From CAYHYG01 sp964360835 (GTDB lineage Bacteria; Patescibacteriota; Patescibacteriia; UBA1558; 2-01-FULL-52-15), in the NCBI GenBank assembly GCA_964360835.1, contig CAYHYG010000037.1, forward strand, positions 1 through 8,142: a stretch of 8,142 bases of DNA, read 5' to 3'. Below, piece by piece: positions 1 to 4,926 of the stretch. How positions within the stretch are numbered: position 1 is the first letter of the stretch; each line of letters opens with the position of its first letter. Under the pieces are notes generated by a model. The model did no database searches, had not been told where the DNA came from, and saw only the letters and a list, made by a program, of their open reading frames with translations. The position numbers were made by a program, and so were the translations under genes.

Positions 1-33
1 GAGTAGGCCAGTGCCTGGACTTTGTCACTCTTT

Positions 34-58
34 TAATTTTGCCTGCAGGACAAAATTA
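34..58. repeat. Near-perfect palindrome
   Basis: Arms TAATTTTG (34-41) and CAAAATTA (51-58) flank the self-complementary octamer CCTGCAGG (42-49) with one extra A. It directly precedes the first copy of the CCCTGAGC-type element. It could be a terminator remnant for a gene upstream of the window (there is a T-rich run at 31-40), but the stem is not followed by a T tract, so its role is unknown. Confidence 0.5.
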
Positions 59-94
59 CCCTGAGCGACCACGTTTGACGTGGGAGTCGAAGGG
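59..94 (+). repeat. Structured palindromic repeat, copy 1
   Basis: This 36-base element has outer arms CCCTGAGC and GTCGAAGGG around a perfect 6-bp central stem (CCACGT, 69-74; ACGTGG, 78-83) with a TTG loop. When the arms pair, the mismatches are facing GA/GA dinucleotides (tandem G.A) at two levels, with one bulged T at 87. The same layout occurs three times on the minus strand at the other end of the window. REP-like dispersed repeats of this CCCTGAGC...GAAGGG type occur in many bacterial genomes, including uncultivated lineages; their function is not established. Confidence 0.7.
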
Positions 95-99
95 TGAGT

Positions 100-142
100 T
101 TAATAAATCATCCCGAGCGAACTCGAGTGATTGATTCATTAA
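100..142. repeat. Imperfect inverted repeat
   Basis: TTAATAAATCA (100-110) pairs at 10 of 11 positions with TGATTCATTAA (132-142). Between them lies a second small hairpin, CGAG (114-117), loop CGAA, CTCG (122-125). The CCCGAGCGA core resembles the CCCTGAGCGA arm of the neighbouring repeat, so this may be a decayed relative. No coding potential is seen from 1 to 207. Confidence 0.4.
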
Positions 143-184
143 TTTTTGCAAAACAACCCTGAGTGAAGAGTGATATCAAGTCGA

Positions 185-193
185 TGCTATGAT
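185..193 (+). promoter_or_regulatory. Extended -10 promoter of the pseudogene
   Basis: TGC followed by TATGAT (188-193) matches the extended -10 pattern TGN-TATAAT at 5 of 6 hexamer positions. No good -35 is visible at 16-18 bases upstream, which is tolerated by extended -10 promoters. Transcription would start near 200, just before the ATG at 208. The core ATGCTATGATA is 10/11 identical to the sequence just upstream of the nuclease gene at 3224-3234. Confidence 0.4.
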
Positions 194-207
194 ATGCTTA
201 GGGTCGT

Positions 208-844
208 ATGCAGGATCAATTACAGGAGATATCTTACTAAGGCTAGCGCCACAGGCATGGATGATGCTTCTATCCGATTAGCGCTTGAGAAGGCAGGTTA
301 GACTCAGATTCAGCTAGATGAAATCTTCAGTGCCACCAATTCTTCGTCCCAGACAGACAGTAGCAATGATAAGTTGGGTAATAGACCCTCGAGAGGGTTT
401 GTTTTTATTTTGATTACTTTGGTTGTCATAGCGACGGCAGTGTTCTTTTTTTTGGAAGTTTTATATATCTTCAGTTATTAATAATCCAATTTCTGTAATG
501 CCGATTGGCCCTAGCGATACTAATAGCAACGCTTCATACCGGGAGGACCATTCCAGACGTTAGGGGAGGCAATAGCTAGTGTTGAGGCGACTAATAAGGG
601 TATGCCAGAATTAGAGAATGCTGAGTCAGAGATTAAGGATGTGCAAATAGGCAGGCAAAAATTGATGGCTAAGGATGAAGTTACCCGTTTACCTTCAGGA
701 GGTTTATCATTCTATACCAGCTACATTGCTCATAATGGTTCATATTACTTTATTCAGCTGAATCTCTATGACGAGAATCCTAACAATTCTGATTTTATAA
801 AGGCATATCGTGATATTGTAGATTCGGTATATTTTTTTGAGTAG
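208..844 (+). pseudogene. Broken membrane-anchored protein gene
   Basis: One protein can be pieced together from several frames. ATG at 208 gives MQDQLQE; a +1 shift near 229 leads into YLTKASATGMDDASIRLALE (from 230); an in-frame TAG at 299-301 interrupts KAG[stop]TQIQLDEIF. A membrane segment (GFVFILITLVVIATAVFFF, about 398-453) follows, ending in a run of eight T (446-453). Dropping one T gives a sensible continuation, WKFYISSVINNPISV, to about 540, after which the reading returns to the original frame and runs to TAG at 842-844. The N-terminal stretch resembles the short helical motif 'GMSDDQIRQALLKAGWSE', common at the N-terminus of CPR membrane proteins (recalled); TAG sits where that motif has Trp (TGG), a single-base change. 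Several lesions while all neighbours are intact argue for a true pseudogene, but assembly errors at the T run cannot be excluded. Confidence 0.65.
602..844 (+). pseudogene. Open 3' fragment of the broken gene (80 codons)
   Basis: This is the longest uninterrupted piece of the 208-844 gene. The same frame stays open upstream of the ATG (LGEAIASVEATNKG, from about 560), so the ATG at 602 is probably internal rather than a real start. The only purine-rich run near it, AAGGG at 596-600, is too close to the ATG to serve as a ribosome site. The sequence is soluble-looking, with an aromatic strand pattern (SFYTSYIAHNGSYYFIQLNLY) and an amphipathic end (FIKAYRDIVDSVYFF), like the C-terminal extracytoplasmic domain of small exported proteins. 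An automatic annotation would call it a hypothetical protein; I consider independent expression unlikely. Confidence 0.45.
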
Positions 845-869
845 TACTGTTTATCTTACGGAAAATCAT

Positions 870-886
870 CTTGAGCTTGTTGAGGG
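870..886 (+). repeat. Degenerate short palindromic repeat
   Basis: CTTGAGCTTGTTGAGGG resembles the widespread short form CCTGAGCTTGTCGAAGGG and keeps the TGAGC...GAGGG skeleton of the other copies in the window. It lies in the 120-base gap before glmS. I see no convincing promoter in that gap; glmS may be read from further upstream. Confidence 0.35.
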
Positions 887-964
887 ATACAGCAAGGCAG
901 AATCTCAAAAGGTTATTTTTTGTTTTGTTGCCATTCTTTTTCAGATCAGCTAAGGTAACGGTCT

Positions 965-2812
965 ATGTGCGGAATCGTTGGATATATTGGCAAGGAACCC
1001 ACAGACCTGTTCAAACTTTTGAAAACAGGTCTGATTAATCTTGAGTACCGTGGCTATGATAGCGCTGGTCTAGCCTATCTGGCTGGCGATGGCTTTGCGG
1101 TAGCTAAATGTGTCGGTGGACCGGGTAATTTGGAGATAACTAAGAGTGATTTGAGTACCATAGGCATCGGTCATACTCGCTGGGCGACCCATGGAGGTAT
1201 TAGCGAAGCAAATTCTCATCCTCATACTGACTGTTCGCGACAGGTGGCTGTCGTTCATAACGGGACTATCGAAAATTATGGTGAACTAAAGGCCATGCTT
1301 CAGGCTCAAGGTCATACCTTTCTGTCAGAGACTGATACTGAGGTTTTAGCTCATTTGATAGAAGTAGAGTTATCTAAAGGTCAAACATTACGAGTGGCAG
1401 TTGAGGCTACACTTTCTCAGGTTGTCGGAGCTTATGGCATTGCTGTTGTTCATGCCAAAGAGCCAAACGTGATCATCGCTGCACGACGCGGTAGCCCTCT
1501 ATTGGTTGGTTTAAGTAAAAATTCTTTGATGGTAGCGAGCGATCAGAACGCTCTGACAGAATACTGTGACCGGGTAGTTTTTCTTGATGATAATGAGCTA
1601 GTCGAGCTGCGGGCTGATGGTTATTATGTCTATGGTTTGGGTCAGCAGCATCCGATCGATAAGAGTGCTCATAAACTAGAACGTCAAGAAGGTGATAGCG
1701 GCAAAGGTGATTATGATCATTTTATGATTAAAGAAATTGAAGAGCAAGCACATACCTTGCGAGCAGCTTTTAGTGGGCGTCTGAATCTAGAGGAAGGCGT
1801 GCCAGTACTTGGTGGCGTGCGTGATATTTTACCACTACTGCAAGGAGTCAAGCATGTTATTTTAACCGGCTGCGGTACCGCCTACCACGCAGCTCTCTAT
1901 GGTAAATATTTATTCGAACAAATTTTAGATATTCCTGTGCGGGCTGAAATTGCTTCTGAGCTCTTGGTCACAAAGGTCAACGAAGACCCAAAGTCTCCCC
2001 TAGTAGTTTTTGTCAGGCAGTCTGGAGAGACAGCAGATACCAAAGAGGCGTTGATCGAGCTTAAACGACGCGGTTTTTTGTGTCTCGGTTTGGTCAACGT
2101 TGCTGGTAGTAGTATTGCTCGTGAGGCTGGCGTTGGCATTTATATTAGAGCCGGTGTAGAACGAGCTGTAGCCTCGACCAAAGCATTTACATCTCAGGTA
2201 GCCGGCTTACTGTTATTAGGTATTATGATGGCTCGTCAACGGACCATGAGCAAGATTGAAGGCCAAAAATTGATGCAAGAGCTAGAGCGTTTACCTGACG
2301 AGATTGAACAGCTTATGAAAGATGTGCGACCAACGATGATAACCCTAGCCCAAGAATTGTCAGAGACCAAGGCTCTCTACTTTCTGGGAAAAAAATATAG
2401 CTTCCCAGTGGCTCTAGAAGGATCGCTGAAAGTTAAAGAAATTACCTATATTCCAACCGAAGCTTATCCTTCTGGCGAGATTAAACATGGACCTCTAGCT
2501 TTAGTTGATAAAGACTTCGTAGCGTTTGTCATTGCTCCTGAGGGTAATCTTTTAGATAAAGCTAGTAATACCGTGCATGAGATCAAAGCCAGAGGAGGCA
2601 AGGTGATTCTCATTACAAATGAGAAGGCCGCTAAGGAAACCATAGGATCAGTGGCTGATCAGGTTATTACCGTACCATTTAACAGGTTTAATTTTTTGTA
2701 TCCTTTATATACAGTTATTCCGTTACAATTTCTCAGCTATGAGTTAGCCAAGAATTTGAATCGGGAGATAGATAAGCCGAGAAACCTAGCCAAGTCTGTC
2801 ACTGTCCAATAA
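965..2812 (+). CDS. glmS: Glutamine--fructose-6-phosphate aminotransferase (isomerizing)
   Basis: This enzyme makes glucosamine-6-phosphate from fructose-6-phosphate and glutamine, the first step toward UDP-GlcNAc, peptidoglycan and surface glycans. It is full length (615 aa; family about 600-610). The N-terminal glutaminase domain (about 2-230) has the nucleophile Cys2 in MCGIVGYIG, the RWATHG motif (72-77), NGTIENY (99-105) and SETDTEV (121-127). Two SIS isomerase domains follow: CGTAYHA at 303-309, QSGETADT at 352-359, VASTKAFT at 402-409, then EGSLKVKE (485-492), GEIKHGPLAL (504-513) and the C-terminal DKPRNLAKSVTV with the expected catalytic Lys (610). Residue 351 is Arg (codon 2015-2017, AGG) where the family has Ser in SQSGET, and VERAVAS replaces the usual EIGVAS. 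The ATG at 965 is preceded by AAGG (952-955), nine bases away. No glmS ribozyme is visible in the 120-base leader. Confidence 0.97.
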   Translation: MCGIVGYIGKEPTDLFKLLKTGLINLEYRGYDSAGLAYLAGDGFAVAKCVGGPGNLEITKSDLSTIGIGHTRWATHGGISEANSHPHTDCSRQVAVVHNGTIENYGELKAMLQAQGHTFLSETDTEVLAHLIEVELSKGQTLRVAVEATLSQVVGAYGIAVVHAKEPNVIIAARRGSPLLVGLSKNSLMVASDQNALTEYCDRVVFLDDNELVELRADGYYVYGLGQQHPIDKSAHKLERQEGDSGKGDYDHFMIKEIEEQAHTLRAAFSGRLNLEEGVPVLGGVRDILPLLQGVKHVILTGCGTAYHAALYGKYLFEQILDIPVRAEIASELLVTKVNEDPKSPLVVFVRQSGETADTKEALIELKRRGFLCLGLVNVAGSSIAREAGVGIYIRAGVERAVASTKAFTSQVAGLLLLGIMMARQRTMSKIEGQKLMQELERLPDEIEQLMKDVRPTMITLAQELSETKALYFLGKKYSFPVALEGSLKVKEITYIPTEAYPSGEIKHGPLALVDKDFVAFVIAPEGNLLDKASNTVHEIKARGGKVILITNEKAAKETIGSVADQVITVPFNRFNFLYPLYTVIPLQFLSYELAKNLNREIDKPRNLAKSVTVQ

Positions 2813-2823
2813 CTAATATTAAA

Positions 2824-2849
2824 AGGAGCTCACACAAATGTGAGCTCCT
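2824..2849 (-). terminator. Intrinsic terminator overlapping the end of the small gene
   Basis: A perfect 11-bp stem (AGGAGCTCACA, 2824-2834, and TGTGAGCTCCT, 2839-2849) has a 4-base loop. Read on the minus strand it is followed by TTTTAATATT, a normal terminator tail; on the plus strand it is followed by CAACTTTG, a poor one. It lies 12 bases past the glmS stop, so it may also stabilise or end the glmS message. Its minus-strand 5' arm encodes the last residues of the 2830-3135 protein, and the stop codon TGA is in the hairpin. Confidence 0.8.
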
Positions 2850-3135
2850 CAACTTTGACCAGCTCCATCAGTGGGCCAGATGGAGATGGTAAGGGTTTCT
2901 TTTCATAAGGCTGAAAGTCGACTAACGGCCAGACCTCGTAGATAAATGTACAACTACGACTGTTACGCGGAGAATGAACGACGAGGATAGCGGCGTGGTC
3001 AGAGGGTACAACGAGATCAATAGGTATCTCCTCCAGCGGCAATAGACCACCGACCTCACGATACAGCTTGGTTCTGCCGTTTTCACGTATCGTGAATGAC
3101 CGAGATTTATGTTCTACTAGACTAGCAAGATTCAC
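2830..3135 (-). CDS. Small hypothetical protein, GTG start
   Basis: I do not recognise this 101-residue protein. The start is chosen as GTG at 3135-3133 because a perfect Shine-Dalgarno, AAAGGAGG (3150-3143), lies seven bases upstream; the frame stays open to a TTG at 3171 but that would place the ribosome site inside the gene. A promoter (TTGTCA, 17 bases, TATTCT) and a terminator bracket the frame, which strongly supports a real gene. The protein has no membrane segment or signal peptide. It begins with a charged stretch (EHKSRSFTIRENGRTKLYRE), has a hydrophobic beta-like middle (IDLVVPSDHAAILVVHSP) and a Pro-rich segment (YEKKPLPSPSGPL), suggesting a small soluble beta-rich fold. It is convergent with glmS and divergent from the nuclease gene; neither suggests a function. 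Confidence 0.7.
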   Translation of the reverse strand: MNLASLVEHKSRSFTIRENGRTKLYREVGGLLPLEEIPIDLVVPSDHAAILVVHSPRNSRSCTFIYEVWPLVDFQPYEKKPLPSPSGPLMELVKVEELTFV

Positions 3136-3142
3136 CAGAGAT

Positions 3143-3150
3143 CCTCCTTT
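3143..3150 (-). promoter_or_regulatory. Ribosome binding site deciding the GTG start
   Basis: AAAGGAGG on the minus strand is a full anti-SD match placed seven bases before GTG (3135-3133). It fixes the start of the small gene over the longer TTG-started frame. Confidence 0.8.
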
Positions 3151-3173
3151 GGCAAGGGACATTTGACGCAAGC

Positions 3174-3202
3174 AGAATACCTCAAGTTTAGATTTTTGAC
3201 AA
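3174..3202 (-). promoter_or_regulatory. Promoter of the small hypothetical gene
   Basis: On the minus strand TTGTCA (3202-3197), a 17-base spacer, then TATTCT (3179-3174). Both hexamers are fair sigma-70 matches and the spacing is ideal. The predicted start near 3167 gives a leader of about 32 bases carrying the Shine-Dalgarno. It is divergent from the nuclease promoter 30 bases away. Confidence 0.6.
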
Positions 3203-3205
3203 GTG

Positions 3206-3233
3206 TTGTTTTCTTGGTTTTGTATGCTAGGAT
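3206..3233 (+). promoter_or_regulatory. Candidate extended -10 promoter of the nuclease gene
   Basis: TTGTTT (3206-3211), 16 bases, then TGC-free hexamer TAGGAT (3228-3233) preceded by TGC (3225-3227), an extended -10. Transcription would begin at about 3240, on the A of the ATG, so the message would be leaderless. Alternatively AGGA (3229-3232) is a Shine-Dalgarno seven bases before the ATG and the promoter uses the TTGACA at 3196-3201; its spacing to any -10 is poor (21 bases to TATGCT). Confidence 0.4.
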
Positions 3234-3239
3234 AGTTTT

Positions 3240-4490
3240 ATGAAAGTTATTGCCGATCTCCATCTCCATTCCCGCTACGCCCGCGCCACTTCCAAGGATT
3301 TGGATATTCGCGCCTTGGCAAAATGGTCCAAGATCAAGGGCGTCAATGTAGTTGCTTGTGGAGATTTCACTCACCCACGACAGTTTGAAGATGTTAAAGC
3401 TAATTTAATCCCAGATGGTACTGGTTTATATGACCTTAGAGATGATGACTCTGGGGTAAAGTTTCTCATGGGTACGGAAGTCGCCTGTATTTATCGTCAT
3501 AATGATTCTACCCGAAGATTGCACCACTGCATCTTTGCTCCCTCCATTGAGGTAGCAGAAAAATTTAACAAAGCTTTGACCGATCGCGGTGCCAAGTTGG
3601 CCTCAGATGGCCGACCAATCTTGGGCATGTCTTCCAAACAGCTTTTGCAGATTATGTTGGATACGGATCCTCGGATGGTTATGGTCCCGGCACACGCTTG
3701 GACACCATGGTTTGCCATTTTTGGCTCCAAATCAGGTTATGATACTGTCGAGGAATGCTTTGAAGATTTAGCTTCACATATTTTTGCTTTAGAAACTGGT
3801 CTCTCATCTGATCCTGAGATGAATTGGGCTATCTCAACCCTCGACAAATATACTTTGATCTCCAATTCTGACGCGCACTCAGGACCGAAAGTGGGGCGTG
3901 AGGCCAACGTCTTTGAATTAAAGAATCTCAGTTATGACAGTTTGATCTCCGCTATAAAAAATAAAAACCCAGAAGAGTTTCTATATACCATTGAATTCTT
4001 TCCAGAAGAAGGGATGTATCATTATGATGGTCATCGTCTGTGCCATGTCTCGCTCGAGCCCAGTGCGACTAGGAAGTTAAAGAATATTTGTCCTGTCTGC
4101 AAAAAACCACTTACCGTCGGTGTGATGCATCGTGTGGATAACTTGCGTGACAAGGAATTTGGACGTCGTCCGGAAGGGGCGATACCTTTCAAAAAGATTA
4201 TTCCTTTGCCGGAAATTATTGCTGATTATTTTGATCAAGGTGTTCAGAGTAAGCGCGTACAAAATTTATTTTTCTCGATGATTCAGAAATTTGATAACGA
4301 ATTTTCTATTCTTCTGGACGCCTCACTAGATCAATTAAAGAGTATAGCGCCAGAAACTTTGGCCCGAGGAATTATCCGTGTAAGAGAGCAGAAGGTTGCT
4401 ATTACACCTGGTTATGATGGTGTCTATGGCAAGGTTCACTTGTTTGATGAAGCGGAGAAATTGGCCTCAAAACAGGTCAAATTGTTTTAA
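3240..4490 (+). CDS. Endonuclease Q-like PHP-domain DNA repair nuclease
   Basis: Endonuclease Q cuts DNA on the 5' side of deaminated bases (uracil, hypoxanthine, xanthine) and abasic sites; it is known from Thermococcales and some methanogens and bacteria. This 416-residue protein matches the family length and layout. The PHP metal-binding motifs are all present: ADLHLHS with His8 and His10, CGDFTHP with Asp42 and His45, GTE with Glu80, HHC (95-97), PAHAWTPWF with His152, ALETGLSSDP with Glu185, and SNSDAHS with Asp211 and His213. The family zinc-binding segment follows: YHYDGHRLC (260-268) and CPVC (284-287), then the helical C-terminus. Such proteins are often misnamed 'DNA helicase UvrD' in databases. 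It has its own promoter, is not in an operon and ends TAA before a long hairpin. Activity is inferred from family membership only. Confidence 0.88.
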   Translation: MKVIADLHLHSRYARATSKDLDIRALAKWSKIKGVNVVACGDFTHPRQFEDVKANLIPDGTGLYDLRDDDSGVKFLMGTEVACIYRHNDSTRRLHHCIFAPSIEVAEKFNKALTDRGAKLASDGRPILGMSSKQLLQIMLDTDPRMVMVPAHAWTPWFAIFGSKSGYDTVEECFEDLASHIFALETGLSSDPEMNWAISTLDKYTLISNSDAHSGPKVGREANVFELKNLSYDSLISAIKNKNPEEFLYTIEFFPEEGMYHYDGHRLCHVSLEPSATRKLKNICPVCKKPLTVGVMHRVDNLRDKEFGRRPEGAIPFKKIIPLPEIIADYFDQGVQSKRVQNLFFSMIQKFDNEFSILLDASLDQLKSIAPETLARGIIRVREQKVAITPGYDGVYGKVHLFDEAEKLASKQVKLF

Positions 4491-4515
4491 CTTTAGCCAA
4501 AATTTAACTAATACA

Positions 4516-4575
4516 AAACATCCCCTTGACTTAGCTCATTCGTAAATTCGATTGAGGCAAGTTGTGGGGATGTTT
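4516..4575. terminator. Long bidirectional terminator hairpin
   Basis: AAACATCCCC (516-525 past 4000) pairs perfectly over 10 bp with GGGGATGTTT (4566-4575), and the stem continues inward imperfectly with ACTTAGCTCA (4529-4538) against TGAGGCAAGT (4553-4562), 8 of 10. On the minus strand the tail is TTTTGTATT, on the plus strand only TTTG. It separates the convergent nuclease and histone-like genes. Confidence 0.65.
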
Positions 4576-4579
4576 GCTG

Positions 4580-4598
4580 CTGTCCAGAGACTGGACAG
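4580..4598. repeat. Perfect 8-bp hairpin
   Basis: CTGTCCAG (4580-4587) and CTGGACAG (4591-4598) flank an AGA loop, 18 bases past the stop of the histone-like gene on its strand. No T tract follows on either strand, so it may protect the 3' end of that message or assist the adjoining terminator. Confidence 0.45.
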
Positions 4599-4615
4599 AA
4601 GTCCTAGCTATTAGT

Positions 4616-4720
4616 TTAAGCGCGGCGTTTTGCAGTCTTACGCTTGGCGGCTTTACGTTTAGCTGGCTTTCTTTTGGCAGTCTTCTTAGTAGCCTTTTTA
4701 GCTGTCTTTCTTTTTTTCAT
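4616..4720 (-). CDS. Lys/Arg/Ala-rich histone H1-like small protein
   Basis: This 34-residue gene is easily missed for its size. The protein is 14 Lys, 6 Arg, 8 Ala, 4 Thr, one Pro and the initiator Met: 20 of 34 residues basic, none acidic or aromatic. Residues 15-34 are four tandem five-residue units, AKRKP, AKRKA, AKRKT, AKRRA, the (S/T/P/A)-A-K-K style of histone H1 tails and bacterial H1-like proteins such as chlamydial Hc1/Hc2. It probably binds DNA (or RNA) without sequence specificity and could compact the nucleoid; this is inference from composition. The start is secured by a perfect Shine-Dalgarno, AAAGGAGGTGA, with AGGAGG seven bases before the ATG. A near-consensus promoter lies at 4843-4871 and gives a leader of about 116 bases. 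Convergent with the nuclease gene. Confidence 0.85.
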   Translation of the reverse strand: MKKRKTAKKATKKTAKRKPAKRKAAKRKTAKRRA

Positions 4721-4794
4721 TTCGTCACCTCCTTTGTGGACTATGATATTTATTTTTGTCCGTCGTACACACGCATGGTATGAACGACTTCACA

Positions 4795-4830
4795 TTCCGT
4801 CGAAACGGAAGTTATTACTTTCTTTGAAAG
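4795..4830 (-). promoter_or_regulatory. Hairpins in the leader of the histone-like gene
   Basis: Within the untranslated leader the minus strand forms CTTTC-AAA-GAAAG (4830-4818) and then TTCCGT-TTCG-ACGGAA (4810-4795), the latter a 6-bp stem with a UUCG tetraloop in RNA. A GAAGT (near 4790) could pair with ACTTC (near 4812) in an alternative fold. This may stabilise the 5' end or allow control by the protein; no known riboswitch was recognised. Confidence 0.45.
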
Positions 4831-4842
4831 AATAACACTATA

Positions 4843-4871
4843 ATTATACAATCAATTATCTGTTTTCACAA
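4843..4871 (-). promoter_or_regulatory. Strong promoter of the histone-like gene
   Basis: On the minus strand TTGTGA (4871-4866), exactly 17 bases, then a perfect TATAAT (4848-4843). This is the best sigma-70 match in the window. Start of transcription is predicted near 4836. The -35 begins four bases after the terminator of the preceding operon, so expression is insulated from it. Confidence 0.75.
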
Positions 4872-4874
4872 GAG

Positions 4875-4908
4875 AAAAAACCTTCATCAAGCGTTTGATG
4901 AAGGTTTT
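4875..4908 (-). terminator. Strong intrinsic terminator of the sigma/DUF5667 operon
   Basis: A perfect 14-bp stem, AAAACCTTCATCAA (4877-4890) with TTGATGAAGGTTTT (4895-4908), and a 4-base loop. On the minus strand it ends in six T residues, 19 bases past the stop of the DUF5667 gene. Confidence 0.9.
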
Positions 4909-4926
4909 ATTGTTGCCAGCTCCTGA

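Noticed and set aside
1..36. Terminator of an upstream gene (GAGT...ACTC with CCAG/CTGG, then TTTTAATTTT)
   Set aside because: The stems are short and poorly continuous and the left side is cut by the window edge, so it cannot be supported.
241..260. AGCGCCA near 245, reminiscent of the glmS ribozyme cleavage core, upstream of glmS
   Set aside because: It lies over 700 bases before glmS, inside the readable pseudogene, and none of the other conserved ribozyme segments is present nearby.
299..301. UAG read-through or stop recoding in the 208-844 gene
   Set aside because: The same gene has additional frameshifts, and TAG ends the intact 6497-7789 gene, so a recoded UAG is not supported.
3132..3374. 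Minus-strand open frame across the divergent promoters
   Set aside because: It overlaps the start of the endonuclease gene and the promoter region; the small gene in the other frame has complete expression signals.
4562..4835. Two plus-strand open frames with hydrophobic Leu/Phe-rich products
   Set aside because: They are the antisense of the Lys-rich histone-like gene and its leader (AAA/AAG codons read backwards give Phe/Leu). They lack ribosome sites and promoters.
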